Shown here piece by piece: positions 9,742-20,185 of a DNA stretch of 64,000 nucleotides. The translations under genes and the position numbers were made by a program. The notes under the pieces are model-generated. The model did not search any database. It was given only the letters and a program-made list of their open reading frames with translations, and was not told the origin of the DNA. The stretch is from the NCBI GenBank assembly GCA_023897205.1, contig JAHWDD010000002.1, forward strand, positions 2,232,001-2,296,000. Direction: 5' to 3'. Origin of the DNA: Exophiala sp. HKRS030 (taxonomy: Eukaryota > Ascomycota > Eurotiomycetes > Chaetothyriales > Herpotrichiellaceae). The stretch's first letter is position 1. The number at the start of each line of letters is the position of its first letter.

Positions 9742-10360
9742 ATGGCTGCTTCAAAGGGTCTCTTTTCCAGCACGTTAATTTCAGACGATATCAAGACATC
9801 CTTTCCAGAAGGCTATGTTGCCCGGTCGCTGGAGAGGACCGACTTTGCCAAGGGCTTCTTGGACTGTTTACGTGTTTTAACGTGGGTTGGTGATCTTACG
9901 GAGGATGAATTCTATGAGCGATACGATGAGATGAACACGCAAGGGAAAGGTACTTACTATCTTATTGTCATCGAGTATGAAGGCCGTATTGTCGGCACAG
10001 GGAGTCTGATTGTCGAGAAGAAATTGTAAGTCTGGGACGATAAGCCTGCCTTTCCGATTCGGGGCCCGAGACGTAGGTCCCTGCCATCATCTAACAAGAT
10101 ACACGCGCAGTATTCACAATCGTGGCATGTGCGGCCATATTGAGGAGATCTCGATAGCCAAGGAGCATCAAGGGAAACACTTGGGCCAGAAACTGCTGGC
10201 ATCTCTCGACTCCGTCGCCAAGAATGTTGGCTGCTACAAGACCATCCTGGATTGCAGTCCTGAGAAAGAACCTTTCTACGTCAAGTGCAATTACCACAAC
10301 TCGGGCACAGAGATGTCGCATTACTTCGAAGAGTCCAAGGATTCCTATCATCGAGGCTGA
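9742..10360 (+). CDS. GNA1: Glucosamine-6-phosphate N-acetyltransferase
   Basis: Two exons, 9742-10025 and 10111-10360, give 177 residues, the usual size for GNA1. It is a single GNAT domain: an N-terminal strand-helix region (YVARSLERTDFAKGFLDCL), then TYYLIVIEYEGRIVGTGSLI. Across the intron it continues with the acetyl-CoA-binding motif A, EEISIAKEHQGKHLGQKLL. The C-terminal block is CYKTILDCSPEKEPFYVKCN followed by YHNSGTEMSHYF, typical of GNA1. The enzyme transfers acetyl from acetyl-CoA to glucosamine-6-phosphate, the second step of UDP-GlcNAc synthesis, needed for chitin and glycosylation. The phase-2 intron (donor GTAAGT, acceptor GCGCAG) joins TT to T to make Phe. It is divergent from COG8. 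Confidence 0.93.
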
Positions 10361-11083
10361 TACAGAAGTGGAGGAGAGGCTTCAAGCACTTCGGTCGACT
10401 CCGGACCTTAATCTTTGTTGCGTAGATAGCAACTGGAAACAACAATGGTCATGGCCCAACAATCAGTAGAGGCAAACTTGTCTCAACCATACTGGGCTGG
10501 GTTCACAAGCATTATCAGGTCTCATTCGAGCCAAAGACAGAAACATCGGTGAGCTGTTGCCTTCTCCTTTTGACGGCTTGGTTCGAACGAGGCGCATGAT
10601 ATCAACGATATCAGCCCGGACACTGCTGCATCGTTATCTCCAAGTGGTCATCATCCATTGTTCCATTACATGTACATATATGGCATCAATGGCTTGATCA
10701 CCCATTACGCTCACGATCATGAACATATAAGCTTTGGCTGTGGTTTCCGACTGTAACAAGTCTAGCATCAACGCCTAAGGATATCATTTATGAGAATGGT
10801 AAACCCAACAATGGAGACGTAACAGTTCTCGTTGAACCTTCATAGGTCATTGATCGGCGGTTGAGATCTACAACTGCGACGTTACATCAGGCGTAATCTG
10901 GCAACGCGCTTTTCCGTCGAGCATCAATGTCACATTGATACCTCCAACATATGCAACATGAGAAGCTGAATACTTTTTGTAAGAGGTGACTTTTATTCAG
11001 GAACACTTCCACGTCAAGATATATCTTCAACGTTTATCTTGTTATCACGCCCGAACCGCATCAAAATTTTTGGTCACTGTGAA
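10361..11083. other. Intergenic, GNA1 to PhyH-type gene
   Basis: About 720 bases with no gene recognised on either strand. The last 100 bases form the leader of the downstream dioxygenase gene. Confidence 0.5.
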
Positions 11084-11968
11084 ATGGCAAAATCTCCCAA
11101 TGTTGAAGCCTTGGAGCGTGATGGTTTCGTAGTCATCAGATCAACCTTGACACCTGAAGAGATTGAGAAATTGCGCAACGCCTGCCACCGGGTGACCACC
11201 CTCGCTCGACAAGGTCAGTGGCCGAATGTACGAACGCTCCCCAAACAATTCCCACCGTGGAACGTCAAAGAAGGCCAGAACCCCGCCGAGGCAGGTATCT
11301 GGGGCGTGCAAGGCCTCATGCATCCGGCGATGCTCGAGCACGAATTGTTCACGGCCACTTACTTCTCCGACGCCCTCATCAACCCGACCAAGGACCTATT
11401 GCAGTGCGGAGACGACGATCTCGTGATGGAGCTGTTCAACCTGCTCGTCCGACCCGACCACGACTTTGAGCTCCGCTGGCACCGCGACGACATTTCAGAC
11501 AAGGCCACCCCCGAAGAGGAGCTCGCGAGACTTGCCAAACCGGCATGGCACACGCAGTGGAACCTCGCCCTTTACGACGACAACAGCCTCATCGTCGTCC
11601 CCGGTTCTCACAGACGTGCTCGTACGGAGACCGAACGTGTCGCCGACCCTTACGAGAAAGGTCTCCCGGGGGAACTGCGTGTGCAGATGAGCCCCGGAGA
11701 CGTTGTCTTTTACAACAACAACATCCTCCATCGCGGCGCGTACGACGGTGACAAGGAGCGTATGACGTTGCACGGAAGCGTCGGTCATGTCAAGGGTGGA
11801 AGTCTTCGTGCGAGGAACGTCCTCCAGCACGGACTGCGAGACTGGATCGATCAGTGCGACTTCTCAAAGGTGCCGAACTCGAAACGTGGTCGTGCTGAAG
11901 GAATGCGTCGGCGGTTGATTGATTTGGCAAACAAGTCGGGGGATGTGGGATATTCACTACAAGGATGA
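11084..11968 (+). CDS. Phytanoyl-CoA dioxygenase (PhyH) family protein
   Basis: An intronless gene for 294 residues; I start at the ATG 11084, where homology begins (VEALERDGFVVIRSTLTPEE), although the frame is open further upstream. It is a Fe(II)/2-oxoglutarate oxygenase of the PhyH family. The iron triad is visible as RWHRDD (His133 and Asp135) and NNILHRGAY (His216). SPGDVVFYNNN and the Arg in KERMTLHGS match the 2-oxoglutarate-binding end of the double-stranded beta helix. LALYDDNSLIVVPGSHRRAR is the typical segment between the two. Such enzymes hydroxylate small molecules in catabolism or secondary metabolism; the substrate is unknown. It stands beside an MFS transporter, a P450 and a carboxylesterase, which suggests a tailoring or detoxification group. 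Confidence 0.87.
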   Translation: MAKSPNVEALERDGFVVIRSTLTPEEIEKLRNACHRVTTLARQGQWPNVRTLPKQFPPWNVKEGQNPAEAGIWGVQGLMHPAMLEHELFTATYFSDALINPTKDLLQCGDDDLVMELFNLLVRPDHDFELRWHRDDISDKATPEEELARLAKPAWHTQWNLALYDDNSLIVVPGSHRRARTETERVADPYEKGLPGELRVQMSPGDVVFYNNNILHRGAYDGDKERMTLHGSVGHVKGGSLRARNVLQHGLRDWIDQCDFSKVPNSKRGRAEGMRRRLIDLANKSGDVGYSLQG

Positions 11969-12639
11969 ACTTGAGGTTAACGACATTTCAAAAGTATATC
12001 AGACCCGAATTTTGCGTTATGGACGGGATTGGGTTTGGTTGGATTAGTCCAAATATTCACTCATAGCATGCAAGATCGTAATTGAAATGCTACAAACATA
12101 ATTAATCACAACGTGTATGTTTGTAAGGTGATGGGCCACATCTAAAAGGGAAGGTCACATCAGCTACAATTCCCCGGGATATTCCTCCCCCCCTTATCTT
12201 GTTGTCTTTGGAAGTAACCCCACGTCCAAGCCAACGTCCCAATGTTACGGTTCCGTACCTAGGTATGTAGCCGGAAGGCCAACCTGACTGGACGATTCTG
12301 TAGGGCTATTTCCAAGACAAGTTGATAACCGTGGTGAGATAAAGTGCCACGGACAATGAGCAATGGGTGTGCTCCACGCTTCGTGCCCCCTATCTGATTC
12401 TAGCCTTGTACTCGTATTCAACCGTGGCACTGGCTCATCATCACTGATACAGCTTTGAATACGATACAAGGCTATAATTTCCACGTGTGCTCCTTTTGGA
12501 AACATTCTTATTTGTCACATGGTCCAAGTCCCTCCTGACCGAGCAAGTGGCCTCGGAACTGGTTTTCTCATCCTGATTTGTTACAGTCCTTGCCCTTTTC
12601 GAGTACTACCAACACACATGTCACACACGACCTCAGACT
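11969..12639. other. Intergenic, between convergent PhyH and MFS genes
   Basis: Nothing gene-like is seen. It contains a palindromic TACCTAGGTA at about 12256-12265. Confidence 0.5.
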
Positions 12640-14298
12640 TTAGTTCGCGGCGAAACCCAAGAATGATCTCTTTTGCCAAAAAGCCCTCATCCTTTTACCA
12701 AAAACATAAAAGATGACTCCGAGCGAGTACAAGCCGACAATGATGCCCCCGACAGCAGCCCACGTCTTTTTGGGGCCGTCCTTGATGAACCAGGGGACGA
12801 ACCAATAACCCATGGTGAATGGGTAGAAATTCTTCCAGGCGAACAAGACGACCTGCGACTCGTTTGCCCAGCTGCGGTGGGCGTCGACCACGTATCCGAT
12901 GATGGCGGCGTTCCCGAGCACGGCACCACAATTGGCGAGAAGCAACAAGATCGCCAGGCCGATCCAGTGGACGTGCGTCGTGTACGCCCAACCCCAGCCG
13001 ATGAAGCCGACCCCGGCGATGATGAGGGCGGGGAAGAGCATGACCAGTCGGAACTCGGGTTCGAAGATGTTTCGGTTGCGTCTCGCCATGAATTTGGAGA
13101 TTGGATCGATGGTGGCAATGCCGATACACACGGCGATGGTGATGCCAATCCAGGCGGCGATGTACAGGTTCGCAAGGCCGGTCGGACTGAAGTTGTACGG
13201 CGGTGGTGACAACTCCAGGGCCAACGTGAAGGAAATGCCGACCGACCAGGCCATGGGCAGAGCTGCGATCGACGCCCACAGGATCGTCGGATGCAAGGAC
13301 AAGGCGAAGGTGCGGATGGTCGACTTGAGAATGTTTTCGTGTCCGATGACCCCTTGCCACGGATTCACCCATTGCATGTACGTCTTGGGAGCCTCGTCGG
13401 CACCCGGTCCTCCTCGTGTCAGCTGTGCCTCCGCCGGCCGCTGCTGTTGCTCCTCAGGGCTGCTGCTGACCTTCTCTTCTTCATGGGTGTACTCTACCTC
13501 ATGCACCTTGTCCAGAATTGCATCTTCAGTCACGTGCGCCAGGGGGTCAATGTGATGCCGTCCAAATCCAGGCTCGCGCACGAAGAAAATCAGTGCGACC
13601 AGGATGATTGCCTCCCCGATCGCGAGGCCTCCGAAGCACCACTCTATGCCCGAATGCAGGACGATCTGTGTTCCGATGGGTACCCCCAAGAACACGCCAG
13701 TCTGCAAGCACAAGAGGAACAGCGTCACTCGGCTGCCGCGTTCGTGTACGAAGAAGAGATCAGGGATCATGGCCAGGGACAAGGCTTCGTACGCTCCTTG
13801 GCCGATGCCAGACAGGCACCGCGCACCCATCATGCTGTTGTACGTAGTTGCGCGGGCGGCCCAGATGTCTGCCGCGACGAGCGTGATGGTCCCAAATATG
13901 TATATGATGCGTTTGCCATATTTGATGGCCAGCGGTCCATAAAAGATGATACAGGCGCCTATGACGAGCAGGAGGTACGACGACAGCTGGGCGATGTCGT
14001 TGACGGTCTTGTCCCATTTGGCTGCAAGTTCGAGAGTGATGGGAGTGAGTATGGGTCCGTGAATGCCAGAGAAGACGGTGCCGATGATGATGACCCAGTA
14101 CATCAAATCGCGTCGCCACAGGGGTAGGTTCAGGATGTCATTGGGCGAGTCCGATGGCTGAGGAGCTAGAACGATCTTGCCGTCCTTGCTGTGTTTGAGG
14201 TGAGTGGTGTTTTCGGCAGAGGCGTTCGGGTCATCGAAGAGGTGAATGCTGCCCTGCACCACCTCCGTAGAGGAAGGTTCCAAGACGCCAAAACCCAT
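12640..14298 (-). CDS. MFS transporter (HOL1-like DHA1 type)
   Basis: A single open frame; starting at ATG 14298 it gives 552 residues beginning MGFGVLEPSSTEVVQGSIHL, a start shared by many fungal HOL1-like transporters. The frame stays open upstream of this ATG but without another ATG. Twelve hydrophobic segments are visible. The first is WVIIIGTVFSGIHGPILTPI, the MFS loop 2-3 is PLAIKYGKRIIYIFG, and motif C-like GQGAYEALSLAMIPDLF lies in TM4-5. A long hydrophilic central loop (about residues 255-320) is rich in Glu and Gln. The C-terminal half includes YVVDAHRSWANESQVVLF, conserved in this subfamily. HOL1-type proteins export or import organic cations and polyamines; the substrate here is unknown. 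It is divergent from the P450 gene at 14990, so the two may share a control region. Confidence 0.83.
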   Translation of the reverse strand: MGFGVLEPSSTEVVQGSIHLFDDPNASAENTTHLKHSKDGKIVLAPQPSDSPNDILNLPLWRRDLMYWVIIIGTVFSGIHGPILTPITLELAAKWDKTVNDIAQLSSYLLLVIGACIIFYGPLAIKYGKRIIYIFGTITLVAADIWAARATTYNSMMGARCLSGIGQGAYEALSLAMIPDLFFVHERGSRVTLFLLCLQTGVFLGVPIGTQIVLHSGIEWCFGGLAIGEAIILVALIFFVREPGFGRHHIDPLAHVTEDAILDKVHEVEYTHEEEKVSSSPEEQQQRPAEAQLTRGGPGADEAPKTYMQWVNPWQGVIGHENILKSTIRTFALSLHPTILWASIAALPMAWSVGISFTLALELSPPPYNFSPTGLANLYIAAWIGITIAVCIGIATIDPISKFMARRNRNIFEPEFRLVMLFPALIIAGVGFIGWGWAYTTHVHWIGLAILLLLANCGAVLGNAAIIGYVVDAHRSWANESQVVLFAWKNFYPFTMGYWFVPWFIKDGPKKTWAAVGGIIVGLYSLGVIFYVFGKRMRAFWQKRSFLGFAAN

Positions 14299-14989
14299 TA
14301 CTCTTCCGGTGGCTTGGGACTCGTGTGGGATGAAAATGGATTCGGCCTTCGCCAATTACCTGCCTAAGGTATCTAAGGTTACTGACGAGTCTTGGAAAGT
14401 CTTAAAGTCTTCTTGGGTGAATGCTTAAATGACAATCCGCCGCCCATCAAACCATATTAGTAGTCGAGTGAAGGAGATGGGTCGATGTGGGAATTCGGGG
14501 TAGAGCTTACAAAGGACGGATTGAAGGAGGCCTACGTTGAGGCTCCCCTCTACTTTCCCCAGACTCTTACCCCGATCCATCTCGCTAATGGCGTGGAGAT
14601 ATACGACAAGACTCTCGAGAAGGACAACTGGTGAACATTACTATTCATCCCTCTCCTCAAATAACGCCAGCCCCACTACTCGTGCCGTCCTCACTTGCTC
14701 TGTGCTTACAAACTGGCCATTCTGTATAATGTGGGGTCAGGCTACTGTTTTCGAACTCACAGTAACACAAGCAACGTCAACTACCTCCAAACGCCAAACC
14801 GAGTAGTCTGGAGTGGAGGCTTGGGACTTTGGAGATCCGAGGTCGTGGGCCGCTTCAGATCTCGCGACTCCTCAATGTGTAAGTGTCATTGGGGATCATT
14901 GTCGACCTTCCGACTGTACCTCAATACCTCACGAGTGAGCAAGGCACCGAATTTGCCTGATAGTACAGCTGCTTGCTGTTCCTTGCACC
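14299..14989. promoter_or_regulatory. Shared divergent promoter region, MFS / P450
   Basis: The 691 bases between the divergent MFS and P450 starts hold no gene that I can support. Common regulation of the two genes is possible. I could not identify a specific binding motif. Confidence 0.4.
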
Positions 14990-16894
14990 ATGGCTTCCAC
15001 GTGGACTACCACTGATAACATCCATACATTGTTTTACGCTTCAAGTCTCGTGTTCTCTCTCGGAGTTGTTGCCGTTCTCTACCATGTCTTTGCAGGAGAA
15101 AGGTCGAGGATACCCAAAGGCTTGCGGCCGCCGCCTTCTCCACCTGGAGCGAGACTCTTCAGCGGTCATTCTCATATCTACAATGGTCAAGTGACGAGCA
15201 ACCCGAGCGAGTCACAACTGGTAAAATGGGCTGAGGAGTTGGGTGAGATCTACCAGATCCAGATGGGAACCCAGCGCTGGGTAGTCCTCAGCTCTCCTGA
15301 AGCCGTCAAAGTGAGCAATGTCTGGTCCCAAGGCCGGCTGCAAACACAGCTAATGAGATTCCCCAGGAAATCTTTGATAGGCAAGGCACCCTGACATCAA
15401 GTAGAAATGTCAATCGTGTCGCCATGGGTGTTTTATCTGGCGGTTACCGTATGCTGTTCATGGTATGTTCAGGGCACTCAACCCCCCCCACCCTCGCGAT
15501 GACTGCTCACACATGTCGTCTGCGAAGCCGTACGGAAAACAGTGGCGTGACATTCGTGCCATCGTGCATCGCTGCTTGAACGTCAAGTCGGCAGACGGCA
15601 TGAAACCCTCACAAGACCTCGAGTCTCGACGTTACCTCTACGACTTGTTGACCGAGCCCGCCAATTTTTGGAACCACGTCAAACGGTACTCAACGAGCGT
15701 CATCATGTACGCGACGTACGGCAGACGTATCGTCACCGTCGACGACCCGGTCCTCAATGACGTTTACACCGAGACCGGAATCTTCGCGGAGTGCTTCGGA
15801 CAAGTACACATGGTCGACAAGTACCCTGTCCTCGAAGGATTGCCGAGACCTTTGCAATGGTGGCGCTGGAAATACGAGCCGTATCACCAAAAGGAATTAC
15901 AACTTTGGCTCGGGTTATGGAAAGACCTACAAAACCAAATGGCCAAGGGCATCCGCACTGGCTGTTTCGCGGAAAAGTTCATGGAGGTCGATTACCCAAA
16001 GATGGGTGTCTCTGAGAACCAGGCGGCGTACGTCGCTGGGACCATGATCGAGGCTGGGAGTGGTATGCCTGCTCTGCAATGACTTTCGGCTCTTGTCGTT
16101 TGTGACTTGGAAATTCGCTAATTCCAGTCTTTAGATACCACCCAACTTACTCTCAACAGTTTGATTCTGGGCCTCGTCGCGTTTCCCGAAACGGTGGAAA
16201 AGGCCCACAAGGAACTGGATCAAGTTGTGGGTGACCGGATGCCGACATTCGACGACTTTGACCGTCTCCCTTATATCCGTGCCATGGTCAAAGAGGTACT
16301 GAGATGGCGTACTGCTTCGAATGATCATTTCCAACACTTGAGTACTGTGAGTTATTTCACCTTCTTTCTGCCTGTTATCATGATTCTTTCGTATACTAAG
16401 TAAGTCGATGGCGATGTTTAAAATAGGGCGACGTCATCTACAAAGACTACTTTATCCCCTCGGGCACAGCCATCGTCTGCAACGTGTGGGCGTTGAACTT
16501 TGACCCGGTCATGTTCCCGGAGCCTCATCGTTTCAACCCCGATCGATATTTGGGCACCGCGGCCAACGACATGACGGCTGGCGAGTGCATCAACGTGCAA
16601 AACCCCCGAAACCGCGACCACTGGGGTTTTGGCGCCGGGCGACGTGTCTGTGCAGGGTACAACTTGGCGGAGAATTCGTTGTTCATACTTACCGCGAGGC
16701 TGCTTTGGGCTTTCGACGTCAAGGCGCCCATCGACCAAACCACCGGCGAGCCACTGGAGTATGACCTGTGGGATTTCCCAGCGACCAACATGTTTGGTCC
16801 GAATCAGTTCAGGGCCGAGTTCAAGGTCAGAGATGCCGGGAGGAGAGAACAGATCTTGGCCGGGTTGGATATGTTCAAGAATGACTTTCACTGA
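14990..16894 (+). CDS. Cytochrome P450 monooxygenase (five exons)
   Basis: Exons 14990-15310, 15367-15462, 15528-16062, 16135-16346 and 16427-16894 give 543 residues. An N-terminal membrane anchor (TLFYASSLVFSLGVVAVLYH) is followed by a proline-rich hinge, RPPPSPPGARLF. Helix C is YGKQWRDIRAI. Helix I is MIEAGSDTTQLTL, in which the Asp codon is split by intron 3. The ExxR motif lies in MVKEVLRWRT. The haem loop WGFGAGRRVCAGYNLAEN holds the Cys ligand. All intron phases join correctly. The gene resembles the large fungal group that includes O-methylsterigmatocystin-oxidoreductase-like P450s; the substrate is unknown. Part of exon 1 and its splice donor were copied in inverted orientation to 3113-3265. 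It is divergent from an MFS gene and convergent with a carboxylesterase gene only 129 bases away. Confidence 0.9.
15167..15319 (+). repeat. Parent copy of the inverted P450 duplication
   Basis: This segment spans the 3' part of P450 exon 1 and nine bases of intron 1. Its inverted copy lies at 3113-3265, about 12 kb away, with 148 of 153 bases identical by hand count. Confidence 0.9.
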
Positions 16895-17023
16895 GTTGGT
16901 TGGCTCCGACGTGCGATTCTACATGTCTGGAAAGAATAAGCCATGGCGGAACTTGCCGAGCAACAATGACTTTCAATGGGTCTTTGAGATCAAATCTACC
17001 GTGCAATTTCCACTTCACCGAAT

Positions 17024-18846
17024 TCACTGTTGAGTCAATTCTACTCTGTCCCACCAGAACCGACACTGTTCCAATGCCCAGTCATCATACAAGAACTCTG
17101 CCACCTGGCCATCGTTTGCACCGCCAACAAGTTCTTTGATATTCCGGCCAAAGACCATAGTTTTGGGGAGGTCTTGCTTTCCAGATTGATACGGCTCCCA
17201 CTTTGGTCTCCTCGCGAACCTACCCCTTAGAGCGTTCGGGTCTCCTTTATTACAAACGAAACTGGTAACGTATGCGTGCAAAAATCCCGATATCTCGTTC
17301 TGGGACTCGGACAGGCTCGTCACCTGGGGATCGTAGGTCTCGTAACGCATGTTGTCGGCGTGACTTGCACCTCCCACGACGGTGGTAGGCAACGCCCAGT
17401 GGTACAAAAAGACAGGTTCTGTTTGAAAATCAGAGGCAAAGTGGGCAGTCTGCCGCACTGGTGCCACGTAGGCGTACTGTCCGTAGGCGGCTTCGAGACG
17501 TTTGTATTGTGAGCCAACTCGTAGGTTCTGTCGCGTTTCTTGAAAAGTCTGATCCGCAGAAGTGTCGGGATCTGGGTACAACTTTGTCGAGATCGTCTCG
17601 ATGTCGGCGTCCGTCAGACCGGGAAGCAGCGTCCGGAAGAACCGCGTAAATTGCTTCCCACTGGACATTTTTTGGTTTACATATAACGAACCTTCATTCC
17701 CGTTGAACCCGGTCATGATGGGAACCTTGCAGTAATTTCCTGAGCGCCAACTCTCGATCGGTGGACTGGGGATGACTTCGCCGTCGACGACGGGTTGAAA
17801 AGCCCAACGTAACGAAGGGTTGTAGCGATCAAACACCTTGTTTTGCGCCCCGGATATGACGGAGAGAGGCAAAGATCGTAAAAAGGGGAAAATCTCATTT
17901 TCAGGACAGTCATTGGGACAGCCGACCTCCTTTAGGAACTCTCGAAACTGATCCTCGTGGATCTCTGCATCGAATGCCCTTACTGCTCTGGACGTTGGTG
18001 CTCCGGATTCTATTATTACGCGGTGAAAAGGTCCGGGGTTTTGTTTGTTGTGTCGCATCAGATGGCGACCGATCTATCGAGTCTTAGCATGAAAGTCAGC
18101 GCGAAGCGATTAAAGGACACAAGTACCGAATGAGCTCCAGCAGAAAGCCCAATGAGTGTAATATCATTCTTGTCACCTCCAAAATGTTCAATGTTGTCTT
18201 GAACCCACTGGAACAATAGGATTTGATCTTTCAGACCAAGGTTTAAAGCCCCCTCTTTCGCGGAGAGCGAGGACGGGAGGAAGCCAAGGGCGCCGACTCG
18301 ATAGTTGAATGAGACGGCGATGAACGGCTGCTCCGACCATCCCACCATGGAGGCAGTGTTGTGCATGGCCGAAGTACCTCGATTGAAAGCGCCTCCGTGG
18401 ACGTAGACGGCCACGGGAAGGAGGGAGCGGCCGTTCGTGACGTGAGGGATCTTCTGACGGAAGACATTGACAGTCAGGCAATCCTCACTGTATTCCAGCG
18501 CTGGACCAGTGGTCTGCAAAAGTTGCTTTGCCGGTGCGGCCGGGCCATAACGAGATGCTTCAAATGTCTGAGAAGACGCTTCTATTCTCACAGGTGGTCG
18601 GAATCGAAGGTCTTCTACCGGCGGCTGAGCGTAGGGAATGCCGAGAAATGCTTCGATCGGGTCTGGATACGACCCTGGTTGTATAATGCCGAGTATTGTG
18701 CCTTGGTTGAGGTGAACCTTTGGCCTTTGTGACATACCCTCAACCGAACCCATGGTCACGAATAGAATGATCGTCTGAGCGCATCCAACAAGACGGAAAG
18801 GGAATACTGTGAAATCCCCGTTATTCAAGTCGAAGTTTGGCGACAT
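17024..18846 (-). CDS. Type-B carboxylesterase / lipase family protein
   Basis: Two exons on the minus strand, 18846-18127 and 18073-17024, separated by a 53-base intron, give 589 residues. The alpha/beta-hydrolase catalytic set is visible: the nucleophile elbow LIGLSAGAHS (Ser235, just before the intron), the acidic residue in GFNGNEGSLYV, and the His in GGASHADNMRYE. The oxyanion-hole motif is VYVHGGAFNRG, and EYSEDCLTVNVF is the family signature. The N-terminus contains a hydrophobic stretch (FRLVGCAQTIILFVTMG) that may be a signal anchor. A later Met (MSQRPKVHLNQG) is an alternative start. Such enzymes hydrolyse esters of varied substrates. It converges on the P450 gene with a 129-base gap, so they may belong to one metabolic group. 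Confidence 0.88.
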
Positions 18847-19210
18847 AAAAGGTATTCACTGATGGGGTTTTTTCAAACCCCTCCCATGTATGCGCAGTTG
18901 TCCGCTCAAGCATTGAAAACCCAAGTCCCCCATTGGAAGACTGAAAATACGCGAGGGCCTTATACATCGTGTTGGTAGCTATGAAAGGTTCTGTGTAGGT
19001 TCTGTCTGCCTTGGCCCATCATTTCTGCTAACCTTGGATATAACTTGCTGCAACTGGTCATGACATGAATGCCTGAATACGTCAATGTTTGAGGTGGAAC
19101 TTTCTCTACCCTGGAACATTGCCGCCAATGCCCAGTCAAGTCTGATTTCGAAGCACATAGGACACTTCTTTGACAGCCACAGGTCCAATCACTAGGCTGA
19201 GCAACCAGCA
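18847..19210. other. Intergenic, upstream of the carboxylesterase gene
   Basis: This is the promoter side of the carboxylesterase gene and the 3' side of the next gene. No further feature is recognised. Confidence 0.45.
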
Positions 19211-20185
19211 CTATGTCCGCGTATCGTACATATGATTGAGCGTTTTCGTCCTCTTCAGCCCATTGCCCATGCCGTTACCATAATAATTGTCAGGCTTGTT
19301 GTTCGGGACACCAGGACCGTTCTGTAGCTGTACCTGTTTAAGTTGTTGCTCAGCTTGATTTTTCTTCCGATCTTCCTCTTCTTGCTGCATCCTCCGTTGG
19401 GCAGCGATCTCAGCAGCCGTGAGAATCCTAGGTCCACTGATACTGTTGCCGATGGCAGTCAGTGATATTGAGTTCGAGCCCTTGACAGCTCCCCTTGGCC
19501 CTCCAAAATCAACTCCCGTCCCTGCCCGCCGGGTCATTTCTCTTCGTATACGCTCAGCACTGCGGTATTCCCGCCTCGCGCTTTCAATCAGCATGATTGT
19601 AAGGAGGACCATGACCCACTGCATAAAGTCCTTGACAGTTGCCAGAGTTCCGAGCATATTGGCCAAGTTGGGATCACCAGAGTCTCTGAAACGGGACTGT
19701 GGACACCAGCGTGGGACTCGGCCCTCAGTACCAGCAAGGATTGGTGCAAGTTCACACCCGGTACATAGTGAGGCCTGGGCAAGCCATGCGAGAAAGTGCA
19801 GAACCGAAATGGCCAGGATGAACAATGTGGTGCTGGCGGTGTACTGAGCATCGTACGAGGGGTCGATGCTGCTGCGTTGACCAGAAAGCGCGGGGACAGG
19901 AAGCGCGTTAAACTGCAGTGTGGCGAGATGCACAACAGCATAGAGGAGAGAAACTAGTGGTATGGAGGCGACGTAGAATACCAGAGGCCTTCACCAATAC
20001 AAGTTGGTAAGATGTCTTCAGACAGACCAAATGTGCAGAGGGTGACTGTCAACTTACAGCCAACTTCTATTCGTCGGGACCATAACATGACTCCAAGCTG
20101 CATATTTGGATGCGGCGACTAGCAGAAATATTGCCAGGACTAGTGTGAGAACAAGGAGGAGCACTTGAACTGCTCTTGTCCGCAT
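19211..20185 (-). CDS. Four-TM membrane protein of unknown function (MARVEL-like topology)
   Basis: Two exons, 20185-20058 and 19988-19211, give 301 residues. The splice (donor GTAAGT, acceptor GAAG) joins CT to G to make Leu and links two hydrophobic segments smoothly. Four membrane helices are clear: VQVLLLVLTLVLAIFLLVAA, PLVFYVASIPLVSLLYAVVH, TTLFILAISVLHFLAWLAQA and FMQWVMVLLTIMLIES. A cysteine pair (SLCTGCEL) follows TM3. The C-terminal third is cytosolic in character, charged and Gln-rich with a coiled-coil look (EIAAQRRMQQEEEDRKKNQA). The arrangement resembles MARVEL-type fungal proteins, but I do not recognise a named family. Confidence 0.72.

Noticed and set aside
12673..14127. Long plus-strand open frames opposite the HOL1-like MFS gene
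   Set aside because: No recognisable domain; the minus-strand frame has twelve membrane segments and MFS motifs.
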